54,483 bases of DNA from Accumulibacter sp. (GCA_024235695.1 JACKLX010000021.1:1-54483), one strand, 5' to 3'; numbered from the stretch's first letter, positions 28,434-37,257 are shown. Notes: generated by a model not told the origin, from the letters alone. Numbers and translations: made by a program.

Positions 28434-29186
28434 TCAGCGGTGGTAACCGCCATCGAGTCGCAGCACGGTGCCGTTGATCATCACGTTCTTGAGTACGTGC
28501 AGGACCAGCATCGCGAACTCGGCAGGATCGCCGAAGCGGTGCGGGAAGGGGATCTGGTGGGCGAGGCGTGAGTCGAGGTTCTTTTCCATGGCGAACAGCG
28601 TCTGCGTGCCGAACAGGCCTGGCGCAATGCCGACGACGCGGATCCCCAGGGGGCCGAGTTCACGTGCGGCGGGCAGGATCATGCTGACCACACCGCCCTT
28701 GGACGCGGAATACGCGGCCTCGCCGCTCTGACCGTCATAGGCCGCGACCGACGCAGTCGACAGGATGACGCCGCGCTCGCCGTTCGAGCGCGGCTTCAAA
28801 CGCGCCATGTCCGCTGCCGCCAGCCGCATCATGTTGAAGGTCGAGATCAGATTGACCTCGACGAGCTGCCGGAAGTCCTCGAGCGGCATCGGCCCATCCG
28901 GCCCGATCGTTGGCTCGGAGTGGCCGCGACCGACACAATGCACCAGGACGCGCGCGGCACCATGCGCATCGCGCGCCATGGTCAGGGCGTTCTCGGCGGA
29001 CAGCGAGTTGGCGACGTCGCAAGGAATTGCCAGGCCGCCGATCTCGTCGGCGACCTTCTGCACGCCGGCCGCGTCGATGTCGATCACCGCCACCTTGGCT
29101 CCCGCCTCGGCGAGGTAGCGCGCGGTCTCGGCGCCCAAACCCGATGCCGCCCCGGTAACCACCGCCGGACACGCCCAAAGATCCAT
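28434..29186 (-). CDS. short-chain dehydrogenase (3-hydroxyacyl-CoA type)
   Basis: A 250-residue NAD(P)-dependent short-chain dehydrogenase. The cofactor motif is VVTGAASGLGAETA near residues 9-22, with Asp at the end of beta-2 (VAVIDID) indicating NAD preference. The active site has Ser in ILSTASVAAYDG and Tyr/Lys in AAYSASKGG. The segment RELGPLGIRVVGIAPGLFGTQTLFAM and the C-terminal LNGTVLRLDGGYHR-like end resemble the HSD17B10/3-hydroxy-2-methylbutyryl-CoA dehydrogenase group. That suggests oxidation of a 3-hydroxyacyl-CoA, but the assignment within the superfamily is tentative. It is transcribed toward ppsR with about 57 bases between. Confidence 0.85.
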   Translation of the reverse strand: MDLWACPAVVTGAASGLGAETARYLAEAGAKVAVIDIDAAGVQKVADEIGGLAIPCDVANSLSAENALTMARDAHGAARVLVHCVGRGHSEPTIGPDGPMPLEDFRQLVEVNLISTFNMMRLAAADMARLKPRSNGERGVILSTASVAAYDGQSGEAAYSASKGGVVSMILPAARELGPLGIRVVGIAPGLFGTQTLFAMEKNLDSRLAHQIPFPHRFGDPAEFAMLVLHVLKNVMINGTVLRLDGGYHR

Positions 29187-29438
29187 CTCCCGTCTCCCTT
29201 GCAGGCCGGCCGCCAGGGCCAGCGAAAGCGCGCATTATGGCCTCTGGCGTGCCGGCGCGCAAACGCCGGCAGGGCGCCTTGCACGACCGCACGCCGGCGG
29301 CGAAGCCCTCGACGCAAGAGCTTGTGCCTGGCGCACGGGCGTGCAATGGCGCCGTCCTGACGCAAGTATGCCGTCACTCGGCTTATCAGCACGCGAGAGG
29401 CACTCTGGACGTCTCCTGAACGCGGAGATGGCCTGCGC

Positions 29439-31178
29439 TCAAGATGCCCGGGAGCTCCAGATCTGGATTCGCTGACTGCCGAAGGGATAAGTGGCTTCAC
29501 CGCAGTACTCGAAGCCGGCCGGGAACGACTCGAGCGCTGCTGGCAGTTCGGGCCGGCTGCCGTCGGCGTTCAGCAGCAGTGCGACGACGCTCGAGCCGAG
29601 AATGCCGGGCGGCGCGCGCGTCAATACGGCATCGGCCTGGGCGACGTTGTTCAGCCAGGGAGTCGATAGCGGTACGGTTTCGAGAACCAGCGCCACGCCG
29701 GGGATGTTGTACAGGCCGAGAAACGGAGCTCCCGAAACGATGCCGCAGGTCCCTGCAGCCAGCTGAAGCTTGCTGACGAAGTTGGCGGTCTCGGGATCGA
29801 CCCGTACCGATCCCAGCTCGCCGACGGTCACCGCTTGCGATTGCGCTATGAGTGGCGCCTGCAGGTGGTAGGGAGCCCGGAAGCCGCTGCTGATAATCTG
29901 CGCCGCAACGGTCGCCACGAATGCGGCGCAGAGGGTCATCGCCAGGACCTTGTCGGCCTTTCTCGGGAAATCGCCAGCCGCCAGCAATGCCAGCGCCACT
30001 CCCCAGGGTGCCAGAGATACGATGACTTGCGTGAAGATCGCGTTACCCGTACCGACCGCTACCGTATAGGGGAGAAGCGCCAATCCCGCGACGATGGCGC
30101 CAGTTCGCCGATCCGCCTTGCAGACCGGCAGGGCAACGAGCAGCCCCAGCAGAAACAGCACGAACGCCGCCTGCATCTGCAGGACATACTGGTCGACGCC
30201 GCCGAGCAGGTAGCGGCCCGAAACCAGGGTGTACAGCAGCGACAGGATGGCCAGGCCGGCAAAGATCAGGCGACGCGTCAGCAGGTACAGCGATACGGCA
30301 AGAATCACCACGGCGAAGGCCTCGACGGCGTCAATCGAGTGGCGGCAAAACTCGACCAGGTAGCGGGTCAATCTCGCCCCAACCGGCTCAACCTGGACCA
30401 TTCGGAACAGTTCCATGCCCTGGCTCAGCGCAAGCCGGGCGTCCGCAATCGTCGTTTGCGTAACCGCCAGGGCAAACGCGCCGCAGGCGAAGCCGGCAAG
30501 CACGCTTGCCAGACCGATCATCTTGCGCGGCAGTGATTGACCGGCAACGAGCAGCCAGAACGCCAGCAGGCACAAGGTCGCGACGCCCGACGACGGCTTG
30601 CTGACGAACTCGACGGCCAGCGCGATACCGACCAGCAGCAGCAGACCGGTCCGTCGCCACCGGTCGTCGGTGCGCAGTGACAGTAGCAACAGGCCGGCCG
30701 CCGCGTAGGCACCCGCCGAGGCCAACAGGTTGTAGCACGGAGAGAGATTGATCGTCGCCGCGTACAGCAGCGCGCCGACCAGCGAGGCGGCGATCACCCG
30801 CGAGCGTCCGCCGAGGTCGTCGGCGGAAGGCAGAGGAGTTTGCCGCAGGGCCGAGGTCGCGCCGATCGCCAGCAGCGCTGCGCTGGCCATCAGCAACACC
30901 ATGCCTGCCGCCCTGAAGCTCATCAGGCTTCCCGTGACCTGCCACAGCGGGCCGGTCACCCATTGCTGCGCGCTGATGTACAGCTTCACGGCGTCGGGAT
31001 GCATTCCGAGCAGAAGGTAATACGCTTCATCGGTGATTTCCAGACCACGATCCAGCGACCAGAGGCAAAAGGAAATCACCAGCAATGCGCTCAAGAGAAC
31101 AATGCTTTTCCCTACCCGGTCGATAGCGGAAAGCCACTTGTCAATGACTGTGCTGGATTGGACGGCCGATGTCATCAT
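29439..31178 (-). CDS. polytopic membrane glycosyltransferase-like protein (GT-C type)
   Basis: A 579-residue protein with about eleven hydrophobic segments after a short cytoplasmic N-terminus. The first periplasmic loop contains LEITDEAYYLLLGMHPDAV; the acidic E/D pair after the first helix is the hallmark of GT-C enzymes, which use polyprenyl-phosphate sugars. The last 150 residues form a soluble periplasmic domain (VRVDPETANFVSKLQLAAGTCGIVSGAPFLGLYNIPG). It is the last gene of the glycan operon, 33 bases after a GtrA-like gene and downstream of a GtrB-like gene, which is the arrangement of three-component Gtr glycan-modification systems. No specific family name was recognised. The alternative is an unrelated membrane polysaccharide protein. 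Confidence 0.75.
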   Translation of the reverse strand: MMTSAVQSSTVIDKWLSAIDRVGKSIVLLSALLVISFCLWSLDRGLEITDEAYYLLLGMHPDAVKLYISAQQWVTGPLWQVTGSLMSFRAAGMVLLMASAALLAIGATSALRQTPLPSADDLGGRSRVIAASLVGALLYAATINLSPCYNLLASAGAYAAAGLLLLSLRTDDRWRRTGLLLLVGIALAVEFVSKPSSGVATLCLLAFWLLVAGQSLPRKMIGLASVLAGFACGAFALAVTQTTIADARLALSQGMELFRMVQVEPVGARLTRYLVEFCRHSIDAVEAFAVVILAVSLYLLTRRLIFAGLAILSLLYTLVSGRYLLGGVDQYVLQMQAAFVLFLLGLLVALPVCKADRRTGAIVAGLALLPYTVAVGTGNAIFTQVIVSLAPWGVALALLAAGDFPRKADKVLAMTLCAAFVATVAAQIISSGFRAPYHLQAPLIAQSQAVTVGELGSVRVDPETANFVSKLQLAAGTCGIVSGAPFLGLYNIPGVALVLETVPLSTPWLNNVAQADAVLTRAPPGILGSSVVALLLNADGSRPELPAALESFPAGFEYCGEATYPFGSQRIQIWSSRAS

Positions 31179-31211
31179 GAAGACGGGGGAGTCCTGGCAT
31201 TGCCCGGTTGA

Positions 31212-31595
31212 TCAGCGCAAAGACCAGAACTTGGTTGCCGTGAAATTGAAGACCACCACCAGCGGAATCAGCAGCAGCTGAACATAGAAGGGGTCGAGAT
31301 GGCTGCCTTCGACGAGATAATTCAGGGCCAGCATGTTGAGGATCAATGACAGCAGGCCGGTGGTCAGGAACTTGACGAAGCGGCTGCGAAACTGGATTGT
31401 TTTTTCCGGCTTGAAAACCCAGACGAAGTTTGCGACATACGAAAACAACATGCCGCAGAACCAGGCGCCAGCCAGCGAAATCAGGTAGTTGATCGCCATC
31501 ACCTTGAGCATCACCGAAAAGATGATGAAGGTGAGCACGAAGTTGGCCGCTCCGACCAGGGTGAATTTCGTGACCTCGATTCTCAGTTGACTCAT
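31212..31595 (-). CDS. GtrA-family membrane protein
   Basis: A 127-residue protein with four hydrophobic helices, matching the GtrA family (proposed flippase for polyprenyl-phosphate-linked sugars). The characteristic start EVTKFTLVGAANFVLTFIIFSVML and the second block GAWFCGMLFSYVANFVWVFK (Asn-Phe-x-Trp-x-Phe) are clear; the end is VVFNFTATKFWSL. The frame is open 14 residues further upstream, but the ATG at 31595 fits the family start better. It sits between the GT-C-like gene and a methyltransferase gene, with a GtrB-like glycosyltransferase one gene further upstream. Confidence 0.88.
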   Translation of the reverse strand: MSQLRIEVTKFTLVGAANFVLTFIIFSVMLKVMAINYLISLAGAWFCGMLFSYVANFVWVFKPEKTIQFRSRFVKFLTTGLLSLILNMLALNYLVEGSHLDPFYVQLLLIPLVVVFNFTATKFWSLR

Positions 31596-31670
31596 GGTGT
31601 CTTCTGCATCAGGCGGGACGGAGCCGCGGAGCCGCACTGCCTGCCGGCACGTGTCGTTCGGCCTGCAAGC

Positions 31671-32501
31671 TCAGGATTTTCTGGCAACGACCAGCAGCGT
31701 TCCGCCGAAAGGCAGCGAAAAGCCCAGCTTGATCAGCACTTCGTCTACGCGCATCAGGCGATCGAGAAGCCAGTTCAGCAGCGGCGGAAAGGTGACCCGC
31801 CGCGCCAGTGCGGCTTCGTCCGAATGCGACGGGTCGCGCCGCTTGTCGAGCCGTCGTGAGAGGTACATCAGCGGAAACAGGGTGAACACGAAAGAGCTGC
31901 AGCGCTTCGTCTCGAATCCGCTTGCCGCCAGCTTGCCGAGCAATTCGCCTCGCGAGTAGCGGCGCTTGTGCTTGACGATCTCGTCGAGTTCTCCCCACAT
32001 GAACATGTGCTGGGGAACGGAAACCACCAGCATCCCTCCCGGGCGAAGCATGGCGCTGATGTTGGCGATCGCAGCGCGGTCGTCGTCGATGTGCTCGAGG
32101 ACGTCGAAGGCGGTGATCATGTCGAACTGCTCACCAATCTTGCCCTGGGTGACGTCGAACTGGACGAACTCGACGCCGGGAAGGTTCTTCTTGGCGTACA
32201 GCAGGCCCTTCAGATAGACCTCCGAGCCAGTGATCTCGAGATCGTTCTGGTCGACGATCTGCTGGATGAAATCGCCGGTGCCACAGCCGATTTCCAGGAA
32301 TCTGGTCTTTCCGGTCGGCGAACGGTAGCGTTGAACGATGTCCTTGAACAGACGGTTCCGCGAACTCACCCAGAAGCTGTTCTCGGCGTTCCTGTCGGTC
32401 AGATCGAAGCCGCCATCCGGGTAGTCGGTGTAGGCCTGGGCGACGTCGGGACTGAAGCACTTGATGCCGTCGATCATCGTGTACTCGAGTGTCTCGCTCA
32501 C
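31671..32501 (-). CDS. class I SAM-dependent methyltransferase
   Basis: A 276-residue methyltransferase. The SAM-binding motif I is FLEIGCGTGDFIQQI about residue 74, with acidic motif II in LEITGSEVY and the post-motif MITAFDVLEHIDDDRAAI about 130. The layout (FLEIGCGTG ... DVLEHIDD ... LRPGGMLVVSVPQ) is that of Methyltransf_11/25 enzymes of glycan and lipid clusters. The C-terminal segment has a hydrophobic patch (CSSFVFTLFPLMYLSRRLD) that may be membrane associated. The start is GTG and overlaps the stop of the preceding GT2 gene by four bases (GTGA), so the two are coupled. The acceptor, probably a lipid-linked sugar, is inferred from context. Confidence 0.85.
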   Translation of the reverse strand: MSETLEYTMIDGIKCFSPDVAQAYTDYPDGGFDLTDRNAENSFWVSSRNRLFKDIVQRYRSPTGKTRFLEIGCGTGDFIQQIVDQNDLEITGSEVYLKGLLYAKKNLPGVEFVQFDVTQGKIGEQFDMITAFDVLEHIDDDRAAIANISAMLRPGGMLVVSVPQHMFMWGELDEIVKHKRRYSRGELLGKLAASGFETKRCSSFVFTLFPLMYLSRRLDKRRDPSHSDEAALARRVTFPPLLNWLLDRLMRVDEVLIKLGFSLPFGGTLLVVARKS

Positions 32502-33418
32502 AGGAACTTCTTCCTGACGACGTAGTTTGGCCGTTTACGCACCTCCTCGTTGATCCGCCAGACATACTCGCCGATCACCCCGAGCATGACCATGATCAAG
32601 CCGCCGACCAGCAGGATGGCAATCATGATCGGCGCCCATCCGGCGAACGGCGTTTCGCCGCGCAACCACGCGAAGACGATGCTCGCGCTGTACAGCACGC
32701 CAAGCAGCGAGGTGATCACGCCAACCAGCGAGATGAACCGGATCGGCAGGTACGAGGCGTCGAGCACCGCGTCGAGGAAATTTTTCAGTTTCTTGCCGAA
32801 GTTGTACTGCGATTTGCCGATTGTTCTCTTCAATCGCACGTAGGGGATGAAGCAGGTGCGGTAACCGGTCCACAGCAGGTCGCCCTGGAAGAAGCGGTGC
32901 CTGACGTCGATCGCATTGAAGGCGTCCATCACCTTTCTGTCCATCAGCACGAAGTCGAAGCCGCCAGGTGGGATCTGCGGCAAGGACATGCGCAAGACGG
33001 CGTAGGCAAAGCGCGAGAACAGCTTGGCCGCCAGCGTATCCGCGCGATCGGTCCGGTAGCAGATGACGATCTCGGCGCCGCCCTGCCACTTCTCGACCAC
33101 CTGCGGAATCAGCTCGACCGGATCCTGGAGGTCGGCTGAGATGTTGATCACGGCATCGCCGGTGGCTTCCTGGAAGCCGGCCAGCATCGCCGCCATCTGG
33201 CCGAAATTGCGGGTGAAGGTAATCACCTTGACGCGCGGGTCGTCGTCACGCAGACGCAGAATCTCCGCCAGCGAGCCATCCTTCGAGCCGTCGTCCACGA
33301 AGACGATTTCGTACTCGTGTTCGGCAAGTTCGCCGGCAAACACCGAGTGGATCTTTTCGTGCGTTTTCGACAGCGCGCCTTCGTTGTGATAAACGGCGAC
33401 AACAAACGAGATTTTCAT
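32498..33418 (-). CDS. GtrB-like family 2 glycosyltransferase
   Basis: A 306-residue glycosyltransferase of the DPM1/GtrB type, which makes polyprenyl-phosphate-sugar from a nucleotide sugar. The GT-A domain shows SFVVAVYHNEGAL, the nucleotide-binding EIVFVDDGSKDGS, RNFGQMAAMLAGFQEATGD, and the catalytic ISADLQDPVELIP with the D-x-D-like motif. KSQYNFGKKLKNFLDA is the amphipathic segment before two C-terminal membrane helices (FISLVGVITSLLGVLYSASIVFAWL and APIMIAILLVGGLIMVMLGVIGEYV). The ATG at 33418 is the family start; the open frame further upstream is not conserved in character. It overlaps genes on both sides by four bases. Confidence 0.92.
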   Translation of the reverse strand: MKISFVVAVYHNEGALSKTHEKIHSVFAGELAEHEYEIVFVDDGSKDGSLAEILRLRDDDPRVKVITFTRNFGQMAAMLAGFQEATGDAVINISADLQDPVELIPQVVEKWQGGAEIVICYRTDRADTLAAKLFSRFAYAVLRMSLPQIPPGGFDFVLMDRKVMDAFNAIDVRHRFFQGDLLWTGYRTCFIPYVRLKRTIGKSQYNFGKKLKNFLDAVLDASYLPIRFISLVGVITSLLGVLYSASIVFAWLRGETPFAGWAPIMIAILLVGGLIMVMLGVIGEYVWRINEEVRKRPNYVVRKKFL

Positions 33419-34164
33419 TTCCCGACTCCGCGTTCGCACATCAGGAAGATGCTCGAACAGAGATCCGGATAATGCTGGCCGAGTTTGTAGCAGCCTTCCA
33501 GATAGTCGGTGGAAACAATGTCGGTCTGCAGCAGGCGATCCCACTGGAAGTTGGCCAGGGCCTTGAAGAAAACCCCCGAGCGGTGCCGAACCTGCAGCCC
33601 GGCGGCGACCGCGTCGCGCTCCAGGGTGTCCAGGGTGTAGGTGCAGCGATGGCCATGCGCCGCTTCGGCCGGAGTAACCGCTGCGTTGTGCGTGATCAGC
33701 CCCATCTTGACGGCGATCTGCCGCGACGGCGCGTTGGCGTTGGGGCAGACCAGGAAGAGGCGACCGCTGTCGGCGAGCCATTCGTCGTTGATCCGCTTCA
33801 ACACCGCCACCGGGTCATCGAGGTGCTCGAGAACGTGCGTCAGAACGATGTTGTCGTAGCTTTTCGGCAGCGAGGCGTTCTCGAAAAGCGCGTTGACGAA
33901 GGTTACCTGATCGCCCAGCTTCGCTCTGGCTTCGGTAACCGCGACATCGGACGCTTCGACGCAGGTGACGTCGTCGAAGTAGGGCAGCAACCGTCTGGTG
34001 AAATCGCCCTTGAAACTCCCCAGTTCGAGCAGGCTCCCTTGCCGGAAGAAGGGTTCGAACGAGCGGATCATGTACGGGTGCATGACATCGAAGTCGAAGC
34101 CATAGGCGTATCGATGATCCTGCGTATCGTTGATTTCGACGTTGTAGTCACGCTCGCTGTTCAT
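33415..34164 (-). CDS. class I SAM-dependent methyltransferase
   Basis: A 249-residue methyltransferase. Motif I is LLELGSFKGDFTRRLL, followed by VTCVEASDVAVTEA and YDNIVLTHVLEHLDDPVAVL (post-motif), then DSGRLFLVCPNANAPSRQIA. The type is that of methyltransferases in surface-polysaccharide clusters. An upstream ATG at 34176 (MGGKMNS) is an alternative start; 34164 is chosen because MNSERDYNVEI begins the conserved part. It overlaps the acetyltransferase gene upstream by about 17 bases and the GT2 gene downstream by four. Confidence 0.85.
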   Translation of the reverse strand: MNSERDYNVEINDTQDHRYAYGFDFDVMHPYMIRSFEPFFRQGSLLELGSFKGDFTRRLLPYFDDVTCVEASDVAVTEARAKLGDQVTFVNALFENASLPKSYDNIVLTHVLEHLDDPVAVLKRINDEWLADSGRLFLVCPNANAPSRQIAVKMGLITHNAAVTPAEAAHGHRCTYTLDTLERDAVAAGLQVRHRSGVFFKALANFQWDRLLQTDIVSTDYLEGCYKLGQHYPDLCSSIFLMCERGVGK

Positions 34165-34624
34165 TTTTCCGCCCATCGTCCAAATAGAGATCCATGTCAA
34201 GAAAGGCCCCGTCCGCCTTGCCGGCGACAAAGCCGTTCTTGCTGTACAGGCCGATCGCCGCTGCATTGTCCCGCATCACTTCCAGGCTGACCTGTCGCAG
34301 ACCAGTCGCTGACGCCTGTTTGGCACAGTCGTCGAGCAGACGCCCGGCAATACCCCGGCCGGTCCACCCCCGCAGGACGCTGACACTGGTGATGTAGGCA
34401 ATGCCTCGCTGGTGGTCGTTGCAATAGGCAGCGACCAGTCCGACCAGGACGTCGCCGGCCCACGCCTCGAAGCGCGTTGCCTTGCCGGCGATCTTGCGAG
34501 CATAGGCATCGATCTCGACGCGCCCGCTCAGGGGCGGCACGAAGTCGCCGTCGCAGCGCCGCAGGTGTTCGGCGATCGCCGCCTCCGACGCCTGGTTCAC
34601 CCGGTAGTCGACCGCCTCGCTCAT
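34148..34624 (-). CDS. GNAT-family N-acetyltransferase
   Basis: A 158-residue acetyltransferase. The acetyl-CoA binding block is YITSVSVLRGWTGRGIAGRLLDDCAKQA (motif A, R/Q-x-x-G-x-G/A), followed by VSLEVMRDNAAAIGLYSKNGFV (motif B). In this operon it probably acylates the amino group placed by the DegT/DnrJ aminotransferase two to five genes upstream, giving an N-acyl amino sugar. That is an inference from context. The start overlaps the stop of the propeller gene upstream by four bases (ATGA). Confidence 0.85.
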   Translation of the reverse strand: MSEAVDYRVNQASEAAIAEHLRRCDGDFVPPLSGRVEIDAYARKIAGKATRFEAWAGDVLVGLVAAYCNDHQRGIAYITSVSVLRGWTGRGIAGRLLDDCAKQASATGLRQVSLEVMRDNAAAIGLYSKNGFVAGKADGAFLDMDLYLDDGRKNEQRA

Positions 34625-35589
34625 CGTTCCAGTAGCGCCAGGCCAAAGCCATGCCGTCCGAACTCGTTGCCGTTGTAGAGCAGGTATACCCGGCCGTCGC
34701 ATTCAAAGACGTGCGGGTAGCAGAGCATGTCGCTATCCCAGTCGCCGGGCGTGACATCAAGCAGCGGGTTGTCGTCGTCGCGGTTCCAGTTGCTCAGGTC
34801 GTCGGACCACGCATGGCCGATACGATAGCCACGCTCCTTGTTGTTCCGGAAGTCGGACGACTGGCGATAGCAGAAGAACATGTGCTGCCGACCGTCGATC
34901 TCGATCACCGAGGGCAGCGCCTGGCTTTCATCGGTACCGAGGCGGTCGGCGATGATCGGGCGCGCCTCTTCCTTGAGCCAGTTGATGCCGTCGTCGGAAA
35001 CCGCGTGGCCGATCTTGTAAGTGCGGTCCGGCGCCTGCGCCGGAGCGAACCTCCGCCAGCCGGTACCGAAGATGTACCACATGTGGAAGACATCGCCGAT
35101 GCGCCTGACAAAACCGTCGCCAACCAGGCAGGGTTCGTGCAGCGATGCCGCCAGCACCGGCCCGTCGCCGATGCGCTGGAACGTGAGGCCGTCATCACGG
35201 CTGATCGCCAGCCCGATGGCTGTATCGACCGACACCGAGACCCGGCGATTCCAGCCACAGGTGTAGGCGTACACCGCGTCGCCATGGCGCATCACGTTGA
35301 TCGGAAAGATGCCGTGTTCGTCGAAGCAGCCGAGGCCGCCGAGCGGGATCACGGTCTGGTCGGAGACGCGGATGATCTCGCGAAGATTTTTCCGCAGGTC
35401 GACGAAGGCGACATGGCTGAGGTACTTGCCGTTTCCCGGGTCGACCGCACGGGTCGAAAAATAGACGCGCACGAAATCGTCGAAGACCAGCGTTTGCGGC
35501 GATTGCGCGAACTGCACGCAGTCGTTCGGCAGCCGGTGGCGCGACGGATCGAAGATTCTGCCGAGCTTGTTCCACTTCATTGTGCCCAT
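34621..35589 (-). CDS. glycosidase-like beta-propeller protein, copy 2 of a tandem pair
   Basis: A 322-residue protein with the repeated WxD-type blades of the five-bladed GH43/GH32/GH130-like propellers. Segments include FDDFVRVYFSTRA, GLGCFDEHGIFPINVMRHGD, AIGLAISRDDGLTFQRIGDGPVLA, HMFFCYRQSSDFR, AWSDDLSNWNRDD and MLCYPHVFECDGRVYLLYNGNEFGRHGFG. No signal peptide is present, so it acts in the cytoplasm if the start is correct. It is a clear paralogue of the gene immediately upstream (35593-36555). Proteins of this kind occur in O-antigen and polysaccharide operons, but I know of no proven reaction. A cytoplasmic hydrolase or sugar-binding role is possible. An in-frame ATG at codon 4 is also available. 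Confidence 0.75.
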   Translation of the reverse strand: MGTMKWNKLGRIFDPSRHRLPNDCVQFAQSPQTLVFDDFVRVYFSTRAVDPGNGKYLSHVAFVDLRKNLREIIRVSDQTVIPLGGLGCFDEHGIFPINVMRHGDAVYAYTCGWNRRVSVSVDTAIGLAISRDDGLTFQRIGDGPVLAASLHEPCLVGDGFVRRIGDVFHMWYIFGTGWRRFAPAQAPDRTYKIGHAVSDDGINWLKEEARPIIADRLGTDESQALPSVIEIDGRQHMFFCYRQSSDFRNNKERGYRIGHAWSDDLSNWNRDDDNPLLDVTPGDWDSDMLCYPHVFECDGRVYLLYNGNEFGRHGFGLALLER

Positions 35590-35592
35590 CTC

Positions 35593-36555
35593 CTACTCCA
35601 GCTTGCCGTCGAGCGCGGCGAGACCGAAGCCATGCCGGCCAACCTGGTTGCCGAGGTACGCCAGATAGGTCGTCCCATCGACTTCAAAGACGTGCGGATA
35701 GCTGATCATCTCGGCATCCCAGCCTTCTTCCGAAACGTCGATGCCGGCCCTGGCATCGTCGCGCTGCCAGTCGGTGAGGTTGCTGCTGGACGCGTAACCG
35801 ATGCGGTAACCGTTCTCCTTGCCCCGGTAGTGACTGCTGTAGCGGTAGCAAAAGAACATGTGATAGCGGCCGTTGGCGTAGAACACGTCCGGACTGGCCT
35901 GAGCTTCGTCTTCCTCGATGCGGCTTTCGATCAGGTCCCTGTTGAGCTTGTTCCAGTGGATGCCGTCGCGCGAAGTCGCCATGCGGATCTTGTAGACTGG
36001 CTCGGCGCGCCCGTCGACCAGCTTCCACTTGCGACCGGCGATGTACCAGAGATACCAGAGGTCGTTGAAACGGCGGATCTTCGGCCCGCTGAGCACGAAG
36101 GGTTCATCCGGCGAATACGACAGCACCGGGCCGCTGCCGAGTTTGCTGAACGTCTCGCCGCCGTCGCGGCTGCTGGCGACGCCAATGGCGACGTTGAACG
36201 GCACCGATTCGCAACGCGTCCAGCCGGCGTAATACAGCCGCAGCTCGTCACCGTTGCGGATCGCCGAAACCGGATAGGTGCCGAATTCATCGAACTCGCC
36301 TAGCCCGCCGAGGGCGAGGATCGGTTGCTCGGCGACACGTCGCAGCCTGAACAGGTCGGCGCGATCGAGATCGACAAACGCCGAGTAGCTGACATACTGG
36401 CCGTTGGCATCGGCCGGCGGCCGACACGAGAAGTAGATGCGGACGAAATCGTCGAACAGCAGGCTCGCCGGCGCCTGTGCAAACTCCTTCAGCCAGCTGC
36501 GATCGGTGACCTCCTGCGGGGTGAACACCTTGCCCAGTTTTTGCCACTTGAACAT
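35593..36555 (-). CDS. glycosidase-like beta-propeller protein, copy 1 of a tandem pair
   Basis: A 320-residue paralogue of the downstream gene, three bases away. Shared blocks are FDDFVRIYFSCRP, GLGEFDEFGTYPVSAIRNGD, AIGVASSRDGGETFSKLGSGPVL, HMFFCYRYSSHYRGK, ASSSNLTDWQRDD and MISYPHVFEVDGTTYLAYLGNQVGRHGFG. It has the same predicted five-bladed propeller and no signal peptide. The blocks are conserved in order but differ at many positions, so the duplication is not recent. It follows the WbqC-type gene. Retention of two copies side by side suggests they act on related but different substrates; this is inference. Confidence 0.75.
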   Translation of the reverse strand: MFKWQKLGKVFTPQEVTDRSWLKEFAQAPASLLFDDFVRIYFSCRPPADANGQYVSYSAFVDLDRADLFRLRRVAEQPILALGGLGEFDEFGTYPVSAIRNGDELRLYYAGWTRCESVPFNVAIGVASSRDGGETFSKLGSGPVLSYSPDEPFVLSGPKIRRFNDLWYLWYIAGRKWKLVDGRAEPVYKIRMATSRDGIHWNKLNRDLIESRIEEDEAQASPDVFYANGRYHMFFCYRYSSHYRGKENGYRIGYASSSNLTDWQRDDARAGIDVSEEGWDAEMISYPHVFEVDGTTYLAYLGNQVGRHGFGLAALDGKLE

Positions 36556-36558
36556 CGT

Positions 36559-37257
36559 TCAGATCAACTCCCAGTTGCTCGCGACGCAGGCCTGGACGGC
36601 ATCGAGCGGATTGAACATCAGCACGTCGACGATCGACAGCCAGGGTACGAAAGGGTCGCCGAATTGCGGATATTCGAAAGGCTTCGAGCGGATGAACTTC
36701 AGCTCGACGCCGCGCTCGCGGAAGTCCTCGCTGGAATACAGATCGACGCCGCCGATGGCATTGACGTAGGTCGTCGCATCAAGCGCCGCCGACAGCGCGA
36801 GCACCTTGTCCTGAGCCTTCAGGTGATGGTCGATGGCGATTCCCGACGAGATCCTGATCGGTGTGTCGATCGCCAGGTGCTCGCAGGTCCGGACGATCGA
36901 ATGATGAAGGTAGTCGAAGAGGTTGGCCTGCTCGTGGCGCACGATCCGCTCGAGCAGCGCAAAGGTCTGTTCAAAATGCGGCGCGCGCCGATACGCGGCC
37001 TTGAACTGGTTGAGCAGCTTGTCGCGCCTGAAATCGGCGGCCAGTTCGCGCGCGCAGACGTCCAGCGAATCCGAACCGCTTTTCAGCGGCAACGAGAAGA
37101 TCACGTCGCTGCCGTTCTGCAGCAGGCGGTTGCGGTTGATCCAGCCCTTCTTGGTGTACTTGATATTGTCGTACACGACGAACTGGTCAACTGCCGCGAT
37201 CAGCTGGAAATAGCCGACGTAAGGCAGGAAGTACGGCTGCATGATCGCCAGCCTCAT
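36559..37257 (-). CDS. WbqC-family protein
   Basis: A 232-residue protein of the WbqC family, recognised by the start MRLAIMQPYFLPYVGYFQLIAAVDQFVVYDNIKYTKKGWINRNRLL and the C-terminal VDVLMFNPLD. The family is common in O-antigen and other surface-glycan loci and often sits next to DegT aminotransferases. The molecular function is not well established; a role in amino-sugar acylation or assembly has been suggested. The gene follows the DegT gene after 52 bases. The ATG at 37257 was chosen because the family is highly conserved from that residue. Confidence 0.9.
   Translation of the reverse strand: MRLAIMQPYFLPYVGYFQLIAAVDQFVVYDNIKYTKKGWINRNRLLQNGSDVIFSLPLKSGSDSLDVCARELAADFRRDKLLNQFKAAYRRAPHFEQTFALLERIVRHEQANLFDYLHHSIVRTCEHLAIDTPIRISSGIAIDHHLKAQDKVLALSAALDATTYVNAIGGVDLYSSEDFRERGVELKFIRSKPFEYPQFGDPFVPWLSIVDVLMFNPLDAVQACVASNWELI

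Noticed and set aside
29187-29438. Small open frames between the dehydrogenase and glycan operon
   Set aside because: Short, Arg-rich and without ribosome sites; treated as plain intergenic sequence.
34651-36303. Plus-strand open frame of 550 codons
   Set aside because: It is antisense to the two propeller genes, which share conserved blocks with each other.
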